Shown piece by piece: positions 24,385-35,562 of a stretch of DNA of 64,000 bases. Origin of the DNA: Rhinopomastus cyanomelas. Taxonomy: Eukaryota > Chordata > Aves > Bucerotiformes > Rhinopomastidae. The first letter of the stretch is position 1; each line of letters begins with the position of its first letter. Both the position numbers and the translations under genes were made by a program. The stretch lies in contig VXBP01004616.1 in the NCBI GenBank assembly GCA_013400115.1, positions 1 through 64,000 on the forward strand. Direction: 5' to 3'. The notes under the pieces are model-generated. The model searched no databases, had not been told where the DNA came from, and saw only the letters and a program-made list of their open reading frames with translations.

Positions 24385-26022
24385 CTTGGAACTGAAGCTG
24401 GCAAAGGAAGTAAAACAGAACAAGAAAGGCTTCTTCAAATACATCAGCAGAAAAAGGAAGGTGTAGGGGCACTACTGAACAAGGAGGCAGTCCATGGGCC
24501 CTGATGAGATACACCCAAGGGTGCTGAGAGAACTGGCTGATATTATTGCCCTCCCGCTATCCATCATCTTTGCCAAATCGTGGCAAACAGGAGAGGTGCC
24601 TGAGGACTGGAGGAAAGCCAATGTCACTCCAGTCTTCAAGAAGGGCAAGAAAGAAGTTCCAGGAAACTATAGACCGGTCAGCCTCACCTCCATCCCTTTT
24701 AAAATGATGGAGCGGCTCCTGCTGGAGGGCATCTCAAGGCACTTGGAAGAGAAGAAGGTTATCAGGAGTAGTCAGCACGGATTTATGAAGAGGAAGTCCT
24801 GCTTGACTAACCTGATAGCATTCTATAATACAATAACTGAATGGTTAGATTCAGGGAAACCAGTGGATGTGGTCTACCTTGACCTTAGCAAGGCCTTTGA
24901 CACTGCCTCCCATGAAATTTTAGTGAGCAAGCTGAGGAGGTGTGGGATGGAAGAGCAGACAGTGAGGTGGGTTAGGAACTGGTTGCAGGATAGAGTTCAG
25001 AGGGTGGTGATCAATGGTGCCAGGTCCAGCTGGAGAGCTGTGACTAGTGGTGTCCCTCAGGGATCGGTGCTGGGACCGGTCTTGTTCAACATCTTCATCA
25101 ATGACATTGATGAGGGCACAGAGTGTCTGCTCAGCAAGTTTGCCGACGACACCAAGCTGGGAGGTTTGGCTGATACGGCTGAGGGCTGTGCTGCCATCCA
25201 GAGAGACCTGGACAGACTGGAGGGCTGGGCACAGAGAAACCAGATGAGGTTCAACAGGGACAAGTGCAGAGTCCTGCATCTGGGGAGGAATAACAGACTC
25301 CACCAGTACAGGCTGGGAGGTGATCTACTGGAAAGCAGTCCTGTGGAGAGGGACCTGGGGGTCCTGGTGGACAACAGGTTAACCATGGCACAGCAATGTG
25401 CCCTGGTGGCCAAGAAGGCCAATGGGATCCTGGGGTGTATTAGGAGGAGTGTGTCCAGCAGATCGAGGGAAGTTCTTCTCCCCCTCTACTCTGCCCTGGT
25501 GAGGCCTCATCTTGAGTACTGTGTTCAGTTTTGGGCCCCCCAGTTTAAGAGGGACAAGGATCTACTGGAGAGGGTCCAGCGGAGGGCTACGAGGATGATT
25601 AGGGGACAGGAGGGCATGGCTTATGAGGAGAGGCTGAGGGACTTGGGGCTTTTTAGTCTGGAGAAGAGAAGACTTAGGGGAGATTTGATCAATGTTTATA
25701 AGTACCTGAAGGCTGGCCAGGAGGGGGAGGACAAGCTCTTTTCACTTGCTCCCTGTGACAGGACAAGGAGCAATGGGTGTAAGTTGCAGCAGAGGAGGTT
25801 CCGCCTCAACACAAGGGGGAACTTCTTTACTGTGAGGGTCACAGAGCACTGGAACAGACTCCCCAGGGAGGTCGTGGAGTCTCCTTCTCTGGGGACTTTC
25901 AAGGCCGCCTGGATGCGTTCCTCTGTGATCTGTGTTAGATAGTTTTGTCCTGCTGCGGCAGGGGGGGTGGACTCGATGATCTCTTGGGTCCCTTCCAACC
26001 CCTAACATCCTATGATCCTATG
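24385..26022 (+). mobile_element. CR1 LINE, class C, 1.6 kb with long RT ORF
   Basis: The longest uninterrupted CR1 coding stretch in the window. It begins in ORF2 just before the RT (ELKLAKEVKQNKKGFFKYIS reading), loses about 200 bp at 24490 (jump from LLNKE-like sequence to MGPDEIHPR), then continues to a CCTATGATCCTATGA tail. The endonuclease domain and ORF1 are absent (5'-truncated). Confidence 0.95.
24494..25942 (+). CDS. CR1 ORF2 reverse transcriptase, partial but open (482 codons)
   Basis: A non-LTR retrotransposon reverse transcriptase fragment that would copy CR1 RNA at the target nick. Domain order: N-terminal RT fingers with GNYRPVSLTS (58-67) and SQHGF (93-97); catalytic motif A YLDLSKAFD (Asp at 130); GVPQGSVLGPVLFNIFINDI (186-205); catalytic FADD (216-219) with both Asp residues; thumb and C-terminal region with VTEHWNRLPREVVESPS. 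The methionine at 24494 is internal to the ancestral ORF2, not a natural start; a TGA lies six codons upstream. The N-terminal endonuclease is missing, so the element cannot move by itself, although the polymerase core looks undamaged. Not a host gene. Confidence 0.92.
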   Translation: MGPDEIHPRVLRELADIIALPLSIIFAKSWQTGEVPEDWRKANVTPVFKKGKKEVPGNYRPVSLTSIPFKMMERLLLEGISRHLEEKKVIRSSQHGFMKRKSCLTNLIAFYNTITEWLDSGKPVDVVYLDLSKAFDTASHEILVSKLRRCGMEEQTVRWVRNWLQDRVQRVVINGARSSWRAVTSGVPQGSVLGPVLFNIFINDIDEGTECLLSKFADDTKLGGLADTAEGCAAIQRDLDRLEGWAQRNQMRFNRDKCRVLHLGRNNRLHQYRLGGDLLESSPVERDLGVLVDNRLTMAQQCALVAKKANGILGCIRRSVSSRSREVLLPLYSALVRPHLEYCVQFWAPQFKRDKDLLERVQRRATRMIRGQEGMAYEERLRDLGLFSLEKRRLRGDLINVYKYLKAGQEGEDKLFSLAPCDRTRSNGCKLQQRRFRLNTRGNFFTVRVTEHWNRLPREVVESPSLGTFKAAWMRSSVICVR

Positions 26023-28984
26023 AATGGCCATCAAAGCTGTCACACAGAGTGCAGTGTTCCAAAGAGACACCAGGTGAGCTCTGCAGGTGTGCCCAAGCCT
26101 TCAGACTACTGAGCAGGAACCAAGAGTCTGTGTGCAAACATCCAGGTAACAAAACTACTCCTGGACCAAGCATAAAGATGATCTAACTACACAAGAAACA
26201 CCCACTTGCCAGCCTTAAAGCCTGTTGCTTGCATATCCTGGCAACTAAAATAATCTTCAAGTTGTAGCATTATCCAATTTACAAACATGAAGTACGATCA
26301 ACACATCCAGCCACACCAACAAAGCTCTTTGGAGGGAGTGTTTCTAACACAATAGCCAACAGCCCAAAGATTAACGCACTAGCCTCTTCAGAGGATGACC
26401 ACTTGCTCTCCAGTGGGCAAACGGGAAGCTCACAACCCAGTGGATGCCTCTACACTTCCAAGAAATAAGACAGGCTATGTCTCTGACAACAAGAAAGTCC
26501 ATGGGTGCTGTAAAATGAATGTCCTGATTATACTGTTCAAAGTGCCTGCAGGACACTTGTGGAGAAGAGGCAGCCTTTAAGAGCAGGTAAATTTACCAAG
26601 CTGCAGATTTTTATTGCTTTGATCATCAGTATTTTAAAGTTACTACTTTTTATTGCATGTTGTCAATAAATCTCTGCACACTTGAACTGTAATCACTACA
26701 GGACAACAGGATGTAATTCTCAGAGACTCAAAGTCGGATCCGGTCACAAAAAAATCCCACCTCAAAGCGAACAGGGAGGAGGATGGCTGTACCGGTAAAA
26801 TACAGCCCCAGTCTGAGGTAAGCTCGTTTCAGGTAGTAGCAGTACACTCTGCTGTTAACCTAAAGTCCATTATGAGAGCTCGAATGAGCAGTTCCACGCA
26901 GATGCAGGCCTTTGTAATGGAGCTGCACTCATGGGGCTGGCACTAATTGACCCTTTTGCTGACAGGCTCAGCGGAGGAGGCAGTCAGCAGCACTGGAACC
27001 TCAGGCCCTTCCTTCTCTGCCATGCAGAACAAAGTCACAGTCCTGATTATCCAGGAGGTTTGATCTTAATGCTTTATACTTCTATAGCATATTTCATCCA
27101 GGCATGAGGCTGGCAGGGAGCAGGGGAGACTCTGAAATGCTGCCGCCTTCCCCACACCCATTGGCAGGAGGTCTCCCATGCTTGGAGCTTTCCAACGTTC
27201 TTCCCAAGTGTATGTTCCACACTGAATCACACAGATGCACTTCTCGGAAACCAAAGTGATAGATTTGTATTTCACACAAAGCTTCACCCAGGCCTCTTAA
27301 AAACCCAATTAATAATCGATCTTGATGAAGTTATTTCCAAGAAGATTTTAACCCCCTTACAGGGAAGGTTGCACTTTAGCCCAGCATATTCCAGCAATAC
27401 TGACACTGCTAATACTAGCAAGTTTAGAGACCACACAGCAGAAAAGAAGAATCACACCAATCCTCCTTGCAATTCAGTGCAGAAAGATGTAATTTCTAAA
27501 TCCATATGAAGCTCCTGATTAAGGCAGACTATTTCACAGCAGCAGACTCTGGAATCAATTAACAAAACTATTCTTATTAACACAGGACTCTCCAGACATT
27601 ACCCAGGAAGCACAGAACCTTCTCAGAAAACCCCAAAAGGAAAATAGACTTTAATATCAGCCTGTATCCGCAAGCATATGCAGAGACTGCCTCAAATCTC
27701 AAATGCATCTTATGTGAACCAGGGGCTACTGCTGCAGAGCAACACAATAGAATTTAAGACAGGAAGTGCAGATAATTTATCTGAATAAAGCTTCCAGAAG
27801 AACAACTGATTTGTATTGATAATGAGCCAAGCTGGAATCTGAACAGGATGCAGGATTTAGCAGCATCACTGCCCACAATAGGTTGACTATTCAAGCCAAG
27901 CACCAAGGTGTTTCTGCAGATGAGAACACGTTGAAGAGTTAGCTGAATGCTTCAGCCAAAAGACCCTGCTCTGCAAGGAAAGTCTTCCTGAACCACATCT
28001 ATGGCAGCTCAGGAGAAGGTGCCACATCCTTCAGTGAGGACTATCACTACACACATAGCACGTTAGGGTCACAAAGTCTGAAGTGTCTGTAGTTTTCCAT
28101 GTCACACAGCCTTTATTCACACAAGAACTGCAAAGTCCATAAATTGATTCAGAGAGAGAGGCAAAAGCAGTGAAAGGTTCACAGCCACATGAGGGGAAAG
28201 GGAAGGAAAAAATCTGAAAACGGAGATGGTCCGAGTGACTCTTGCTAAAAGCAACATCAGCACTTTCCACTACTTGATTTACAGTCTTGTTTCATTGGAA
28301 AAACAACAACTTGCCTTGGCAGAGTCTGCTCCAGTTGCTGAACATGAAGTTTGTTGAATTCTCCAAGGTTACAAGACGTGCCATGCTACACAGGGGTGCA
28401 TCCACTTTGCTATCTAAGTAGCTGGGTAGTCCTGGAGGAGAGCTGCACTACTGGTTAAGATGGGCTGTTCTGGACCCACACCGTTTGTTTACCCAGAGGC
28501 TTAAAGCCAGGAATAACCCATGAGGGACCACTGTTTTCACCCTTTACTAACTTCACTCTGTCGTCCCACAGAGCTGCTCCAAGTTTTCCCTGGTGTAAAT
28601 CAGATCACTCCATTAAACATCTTGACTGCCCCTGTTTATTTAACCGGACACAAAAAAGCTGTTTTGCCCCTTCCCATTAGGGTGCAAGAGTGAGACACTG
28701 AAACATTCAGGTCCAAGTGGTCCCTGCAGATCCCGTGCAGCAAAGCGTTGCTGCTTGTGACTGCTTTTGTGCAATAAAACACAAACCAACAGGAGTAAAG
28801 AACATCCCATGCATCTGAATGCCCATTTGAGCCAGGACATGGTGTCTCTAAGAAACCACCACTACACTTCCTACACTTTGGGCATGGTAAAGCTTCACTA
28901 ATTCACACCCTGAACAAAGTAACCTGGGCACCTGGAGCACAAAACAGGAGCAGTGGAGAATTTCGCAAGGGTTAACCGGTCTCA
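26023..28984. other. 3-kb CR1-free intron 2 stretch
   Basis: The second-longest piece without CR1. No exon with splice signals and no RNA gene was recognised. Words such as ATTGCATGTTGTCAATAAA (26651 on) are AT-rich, but nothing is assignable. Confidence 0.55.
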
Positions 28985-29163
28985 TGGTGATCAACAGTGT
29001 GGCCAGCAGGACTTTCCCTGTAGTGGGCACTGGTGACGCCTCACCTGGCTGTGGCCCTTAGTGCCCTGGTCTTACCAGTGAAGCAATTTTAGGTCATGGG
29101 CTGGGCTGGATGAGCTCAGAGAGCTTTTCCAGCCTCAATCATTCTGTGTAATTCTGTGAATCA
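28985..29163 (+). mobile_element. CR1 LINE remnant, class B, with large internal deletion
   Basis: ACAGTGTGGCCAGCAGGACT joins at 29044 directly to CTGGCTGTGGCCCTTAGTGC, omitting roughly 450 bp present in the copy at 2695-3318. Ends ATTCTGTGTAATTCTGTGA. Confidence 0.8.
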
Positions 29164-30603
29164 CAGGGTTGCTGCATCATGACACAGATCTTTATTGGTC
29201 TTTGTACCCTGCTGTGGGTGCTAAATTCCTTACAACCTCTTGGTGTTTGTCATTGTTGTCATCTAGTCTGTGGTTTTCTTTTGATGGGGAGAGATGGCTT
29301 GGGAAGAGATGCTAATGGGTGAGGTTTTTGGGTGATATACTCTTTTATGTAGCCTTTCCACAGCAGAACACGGTAAAACTTTTGAGTTTTAGCAGTTACG
29401 GGATTTTTGCTGTCTCAGGCTTTAGCAGTTGGGTCCCCAAGTTTGGATTCTAATAAAGTCTGATGGTCAGAAAACTCAAGTCCATGTGCATTCTTTTTTC
29501 CCAGGAGTTAGATGAGAGCTAATTAGTGCCCATCGATTTGCAAAGGACTGACCCAGGGTCTAACCTTGCATTGAACTGAAACCATTAGGGTGGATTATAA
29601 ATTGTCTGGCAAGTTTAATGTACTCGACCATCTTTCTTTGGAAGGTTTGTGTTGTGGACAGGTAGCATCTTCAGAGTGGTTTCCCTTCATGGAGTTTGCC
29701 AAAAGGAGTTGGACCGAGGGAAAGGGTGAATGAGTCAGCAGCCAGCACAGTATCTTATCTGCTTTCCTATTTCCCTATTCCATTTTCCATTTTAAAACAT
29801 AACTGTTCTATTTGCTTATAACTTCTTGGTGAATACAGAACACAAATGAAGAGGAAAAAATGTACATGGTGTTGCTCCCGTGGTAGCTAATCCTGTTTCC
29901 TTCCTATTCCAGACTTGTCAGCAGACTGTAGTTTTCATGTATTTATACGGAATGGCCCCGGCCAGCTCAGACTGAACTCCTGCATAGTACCATTATCCCA
30001 CCTCTGTCCTGAGCATCCCTCAACAGGTTGTATAACCTAGAAAATCACATTGCGTGACCTCAAACACACCCATTGCTGGAAATGCTGAGAGAGCTCCATG
30101 ACTTGCTAAGCTGCAATTTCAGATATTGTTCCGTAAAGGTTTTAGAGATTTGCTTGGGATCAACCAGAAAATTAGAAAACTAAAGTTTTAAAAATAGTTG
30201 TAGACTATTTTTTTTTTTAAAAAAAAAAAGTTACTCTATTTCAGTTGGAGATGAAGGTTTTGTTTTGCAAACAATGAGCTTTGGATGTTATTTTCCCTGA
30301 CTGAAACAGCTTGGTGAAGCCTATCTGAGTTTTCAAGATGTTTCTTGTAGAAGACCTGAATCTGTGTTCTTTTCAATGTAAAATCATGTGTTCTGTCCAA
30401 TCTTTTTAACAATGGCTTGGAAAAAAAGAAGTGTGTGTCTTGGAAGAAGCTGTCTACCTCTGTCAGGACACATAATTCCAGCTGCCTCCTATAGACTGTA
30501 TTGATAGACAGGTTTTGTCAGTTCAGGTTTGCATAGTATGGGTTTCCATCTACATGCAACTTATTTTTCTACCTGGAGAGGCAATGGGATCAACCCAAAA
30601 CTA
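29164..30603. other. 1.4-kb intron 2 stretch
   Basis: Contains the T11-A11 palindrome. 29165-29500 has an AATAAAGTCTGATGG segment that could be an LTR remnant, but with no defined ends I leave it uncalled. Confidence 0.5.
30208..30229. repeat. T11-A11 perfect palindrome
   Basis: Eleven T followed directly by eleven A. It could extrude a hairpin and is prone to length change and sequencing error. Confidence 0.9.
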
Positions 30604-31270
30604 CTAGAATTATTGAGACTGGAAAAACTCTCTGAGCTCATCCAGACCAGCCCAGGACCTAACATCAACACATTGCCAAGACCAGGGCACTTAAAGGCCA
30701 CAGCCAGGTTGTTCTTCAACACCTCCAGCGATGGGGACTTCACCACTGCCCTGGGCAGTCCATTCCAGGGTCTGATCACCCTTTCCATGAAGAAAGGCTT
30801 CCTAACATCTAACCTAACCCTCTCCTGGCAGCTTCAGGCCCTGTTCTCTCGTCCTGTCCTGTTGCTGGTTGCCTGGGAGAAGAGACCAACCCGCACCTGA
30901 GTACAACCTCCCTTTACGGAGTTGCAGTGAGGGAGAAGGTCCGCCCTGAGTCTTCTTTGCCAGACTAAACACCCTCAGCTCTCTCAGCCTCTTCCTCCAG
31001 TCCCTTCCCCATACTTGTTGCTCCTCTGAACACACTCCAGCCCCTCAATCTCATTTTTGAAGTGAGGAGTCCAGCACTGCCCCCAGTACTGAAGGGGAGG
31101 CCTCCTCAGTGCCCAGTACAAGGGGAGAATTAGGTCCCTAGTCCTGCTGGCCACACTATTGCTGATCCAGGCCAGGATGCATTGGCCTTCTGAGCCACCT
31201 GGGCACCGTGCTGGCTCCTGTTCAGCCAGTTGTCAACCAGTACTGCCAGGTCCCTCTATGCAAGGCTACT
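30604..31270 (-). mobile_element. CR1 LINE 3' fragment, class B
   Basis: Tail at the left (AGAATTATTGAGACTGGAAA), ORF2 C-terminus to about 31270. Minus-strand reading includes VIRPWNGLPRAVVKSPSLEV. A class A tail abuts its truncated 5' end. Confidence 0.9.
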
Positions 31271-31280
31271 CTCCCAACAC

Positions 31281-31432
31281 TCATAGAATCATAGAATCAT
31301 TAGGGATTGGAAGGGACCTCGAAAGATCATCTAGTCCAATCCCCCTGACATAGCAGGATCACCTAGACCAAGTCTCACAGGAACACATCCAGGCGGGCCT
31401 TGAACATCTCCAGTGAAGGAGACTCCACCAGT
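31281..31432 (-). mobile_element. CR1 3'-end fragment, class A
   Basis: CATAGAATCATAGAATCATT tail, then GGGATTGGAAGGGACCTCGA; truncated after GGAGACTCCACC. Sits 10 bp from the truncated end of the class B copy. Confidence 0.9.
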
Positions 31433-32461
31433 CTGTGGCTGCAGGGGGTTAATGTGGTCAATGTGTAGGACCCTTGCATTCACAAGACTTGATCCACGTT
31501 CACTATGTGGGATCTCTGCAACTCAAATCAGACAAAGACGTCACTGAAGGATCCAAGCCCTGAATTGCACAGCCACACGTACAGCCCTTGGAAATGCTGA
31601 GACTGGTTAAGGCTCATTCTCAGACATTACTGGGAAAACTCAAGGTACAACAGTTTCTCATAAAGACAGTCCTCTCTCCTGCCATTCAAGCAGCGTGAGA
31701 GGGTGTGGGCAAGAACTGAGCACATACTCATAATCAAGAATCAAGAAGTATAGGAGGCAAAGAAGTTCACAATCATGAGCTTCCTTTCTTTCCAACAGCT
31801 TTGCTTATTTCAGGTAAAGAGCTGAAATCCAGCTCCTCTGCCAAGTGCAGGATTGGCTTGTGCAGTTGCCACATGTGTTCTGCTAAGCCCAGACATGGGA
31901 ATGCAGTCTTCTGGCAAGAAGAGCACATCCTAAGTGCTAATCTCGATTTATTCTTCTGAAGCATGAACTCTGGCTTTTGGTGGGGTCTGGGTTTTTTTAG
32001 TTTGTTGGAGCCATTTGGTTGTTGCTGTCTGTTTTGTTTAGGAAATTTAAGAAGTGATTATTATAACGAAAAAGGCCCTGTTAGCCAAAGCTCTCCAAGT
32101 TCTACCCAGCAAGCAGCTGCACAGCAGCTGCCTGATAGAGGTACACTGCATCACCTCTGTGTTAGAGAGAGCAGTGCTATCAAAAGTACAAACTGACCGG
32201 TGCCAACAGCCACCAGTGGACTCCATTCATCCCTGAGGTCAGTACCTTTACTACATGGACTGAGACCAAATGTCTGATATTTGCACATGACAAAATCAGC
32301 AAGTACTAGCACACACAGCAGTCCAGGAGAAAAAGGCATGAAAATAACAAAGTGCACATGGAATCAAGCCAATATGCACGGACTACAACTCATGGGGAGG
32401 GTATATATCTTTCCTAAGTACCTGCATATCATTTTGAAGATAGCTCTTGTACAGGCCTCAT
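31433..32461. other. Intron 2 sequence, no feature seen
   Basis: Unique-looking. The frame at 31963-32196 (leucine/phenylalanine-rich start) is unrecognised. Confidence 0.6.
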
Positions 32462-32858
32462 TAAGAGCTGAGGAAACTGGGGTTATGTTGTCTAGAGTAG
32501 AAGAGGCTGAAAGGAGACCTTATTGCTCTGTACAGCTACCTAAAAGGAGGTTGCAGCAAGGCTGGTGCTGGTCTCTTCTCCCAAATCACTAATGATAGGA
32601 TGAAGGGAAATGGCCTCAAGTTGTGCCAGGGAAGGTTTAGATTGGATCTTAGGAAGAAGTTCTTTCCTTAGAGAGTTGTTTGGCACTGGAATAAGCTACC
32701 TGGGCAGCTGGTGGAGTCACCATCCCTGGAGGTGTTTAAAAAACGAGTAGTTAGAGCACTTGAGTCCATAGTCTAAGGGTTAGGGAGATGTTGGGATGAG
32801 GGCTGGACTTGATGATCCTAGAGGTCCTTTCCAGCCATAATGATTCCGTGATTCTAGG
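32462..32858 (+). mobile_element. CR1 LINE 3' fragment, class D
   Basis: From AGAGCTGAGGAAACTGGGGT to GATTCCGTGATTCTAGG, containing GGGTTAGGGAGATGTTGGGA, the family mark shared with 5968-6053. Confidence 0.85.
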
Positions 32859-33686
32859 AAAGGGACTTAAAACAGTGAAGTCGCCATGCAGCTACACCTG
32901 GTTTGGTTTCTTTTATTTCCTGATCAACATCTCAAACATTGCACTTTTATGAACCCCAACAAACACAACACCAACACAAGGGCAGCCTCAAACGTCCAGA
33001 GGCAATCACCACACTTACAAATGCCATGAAAGTGAACGTTTTGTAAACTGTGTTTGAAAAAGAAAAAAACCCAAACAAAATACTTCCAGCATATCTGAAA
33101 CATCCAGATGTTCTAGCAAAACGACTACATACAAGTGACCAGAGAGGTCATTCCATTCCAGCAGAAGAGTCTTCACTGGGGCTATTATACAATCTAGCAG
33201 AGGAAGTCATCCTTTTGACAAGTGCCTGGGCAAGTTATCTGCAGTGCAATGGCCCTGCAGGTTGATCATCAAATGTAAGGGTTCTGTGCCCCCTGTGCGC
33301 TGTGTGTGCGAGGGCTGCCATCGCCACTCACTATTTTATAAGCTGTTAAGACGACAAAGCAGATAAAGCACCTCACACACCACAAGAAGGACATGCTACA
33401 ATAACTGCAAGGTGAATTAATTGACTTAACCTGCTTCTCCATTTACTCTTCACATAAAAAACATTTCATCTGTTTCTCGCTTGCTGTCTGTATGTGATAG
33501 TTGTAGCCCTAATAATCACATCTTGGCGAGATCAAGCAGAAAGGCACACGTTGCCTTCAAATGTGTCATGTGTAGTTACAGAGACTGTGCAATGAACGCT
33601 GCATTTCAGTGGCTACAGCAGCATCTCCCACTGCCTGGGGGAGATACAGCCAGGTCAGAGCTCACACTGCAAGGCTGTGTGGTAGT
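32859..33686. other. Intron 2 sequence, no feature seen
   Basis: A/C-rich beginning (32930-33090), otherwise ordinary. Confidence 0.6.
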
Positions 33687-34062
33687 TACAGAATCACAGA
33701 ATTACTGAGGCTGGAGAAGCCCTCTGAGCTCATCCAGCCCAGGACTTAACATCATCACATTGGTCAGACCAGAGCACTAAGAGCCACAGCCAGGCTGTCC
33801 AACATCTCCACCACTGCTCTGGGCAGCCCACTCCAGGCTCTGATCACCCTTTCCATGAGGAACAGCTTCCTTAACATGCAACCTAACCTTCAAGTCCTGA
33901 CTTCTCATCCTGTCGCTAGTTGCCTGGGTGAAGAGCTTGACCCCATCTCTACAACCTTCCTTCAAGGAGTTGTAGAGATGAAGAAGGTTCCCCCCTGAGT
34001 CTCCTCTTCTCCAGGCTAAACACCCTCAGCAAGTTCCAGCTTCTCCTCATCATACTTACCCT
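33687..34062 (-). mobile_element. CR1 LINE 3' fragment, class B
   Basis: AGAATCACAGAATTACTGAG tail, then GAGCTCATCCAGCCCAGGAC; ends in ORF2 near CTTCTCCTCATCATAC. Small deletions around 33880. Confidence 0.88.
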
Positions 34063-34664
34063 CAGTTATTAGTGTCCATGCTGTAATGACTACAAACAGT
34101 TGGACATGAGCATGTACCTCAGAATCTTCATCAGATGGCCGCACGTGAAAAACTCCAGGATGACTTGAGGTTTGATATTCTGAAGATCACCGATACCATA
34201 AAACAGGTGATGTGACAGAGGGAAGCACACCTACGCCTCCGACGGCAGAAGCAACATGCACACATTTAGAAGAGGAATCCCCATGGACAGAAAGTGGAAA
34301 TTGCTTCCCTGAAGGGATCACCACACAGTTCCACAGCAACTGGTTTGATCTAGAGCAATCATTTTTGTATGTCTAATTTTAGATCACCACGTCAGTCCCT
34401 GTACAGCAAACCTCAGTAGGTACAGAGTTTTACGCTGTTCTGTAAGTTCCCTTAGAAAGAGGGTTACGTCCTTCCCTTGATCTATGCTATACAGCAGCAC
34501 TGATCTTAGGATGCAATTTAAATACCAGTTACTAATTCAACATAAACATCTTTCTCAAAATCAGTTAACACAAGTTTTCATTTATATGGCTTGGCTTGAA
34601 TTGAAGCTGAACTATGGAACCCAAGTGATGCTGCCTTAAAAGTAACATGTTTCAAAATGCCTAA
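34063..34664. other. Intron 2 sequence, no feature seen
   Basis: Borders composite copy 2 on its downstream side; no homology to 17128 onward beyond a few tens of bases. Confidence 0.5.
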
Positions 34665-35046
34665 AACAAACCAAAAGGAAACCAAAAGTATCCTTCCAAA
34701 CTGGGTAATGAAGAAGACATACTGGAAATGAGGAAATAAAGAAACCAAGATGGAGTCTTCCACATGCCAGGAATTTTTCTGGGTTAAGAGAATAACAGAA
34801 TCATTTAGGATGGAGGGGACCTCAGAGATCATCTAGTTCCAAGCCTCTGCCATGGGCAGTCCCATCCAACCTGCCCTTGGACACTTCCCAGGGATGGAGC
34901 TGCTACAACCTCCCTGGGCAACCTGTGCCAGTGCCTCAGCAATCTCATAGGGAGGAATTTCTTCCTCAGATCTAAATTAAATCTCCCCTCTTTAAGCTTG
35001 AAACCTTTGCCCCTTGTTCTATCAGGCAGCAGTGAGAGCGCCCGTC
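34665..35046 (-). repeat. Composite dispersed repeat, copy 2, downstream part
   Basis: In minus-strand order: old CR1 3' part (GATAGAACAAGGGGCAAAGG to CTAAATGATTCTGTTATTCT, 35046-34797) followed by non-CR1 sequence with CAGAAAAATTCCTGGCATGT and TTACCCAGTTTGGAAGGATA. Matches 16645-17063 on the plus strand. Confidence 0.8.
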
Positions 35047-35179
35047 CCCGAATGCTATTTTATCAAGGTTTTGGGGTGATCTGGGGGTTCCCTGACTGGG
35101 AAAGTTTGCGGGAAGCAGGGAGCAAGCCAATGGGGTTGAACATTCTTACGGGGGAATATGGTCAAGCACCACGGGGGGT

Positions 35180-35494
35180 GTGGAGCTGGAGCCTTTGAGG
35201 GAGGTGAAACCAGAAGTCGCGTTCAGACCACAGGCATCAGAGAGAGCTTTAGCTGCAGGGGGTGGGGTGAGGGGAAATGGTAACAATGCAGCCGCAGAGG
35301 AAGACCAGGCTTTGGTCACAACTGCACATGGAGGTAGGAACCCAAACAGGGTCCCCCAACAAGATGAGGTTGTGCAGGTAACAGGCTGTCAAGAATGCAG
35401 CATTTTTTCTCATCTTCCTGGCTGCGTACGGTGTGAGCAGGTAGATTATCTGCTTGACCAAGTGGCACAGTTGCAAGATGAAGTTGAAAGGTGA
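35180..35494 (+). pseudogene. CR1 ORF1-like fragment (about 104 codons)
   Basis: Reading contains a cysteine-rich segment (GCQECSIF, then GCVRCEQVDYLL) and a short heptad-like QVAQLQDEVER stretch, as in CR1 ORF1 nucleic-acid-binding proteins (cysteine motif plus coiled coil). It stops where the coiled coil should continue. The methionine may not be the ancestral start. Assignment rests on position upstream of ORF2 in the same element and on the motif. Confidence 0.6.
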
Positions 35495-35562
35495 AGTGAT
35501 CACTTGGGGTGATTATAAGGCTCTGGTGAGAGAATGTAGGGACTAGAAAAGCCTAGGCCTCC

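Noticed and set aside
23505..24466. 141- and 236-codon plus frames before the class C CR1 as a possible gene
   Set aside because: Composition-driven peptides, overlapping in different frames, one continuing into CR1 sequence; a 136-codon minus frame overlaps them equally well.
12508..25942. The long reverse-transcriptase frames as host genes
   Set aside because: Motifs, 3' tails and multiple copies identify CR1 LINE ORF2; no introns or host promoter context.
29165..29500. Possible second LTR with AATAAAGTCTGATGG
   Set aside because: No defined LTR ends, no similarity to the 9.6-9.84 kb segment, no internal retroviral sequence; too weak to call.
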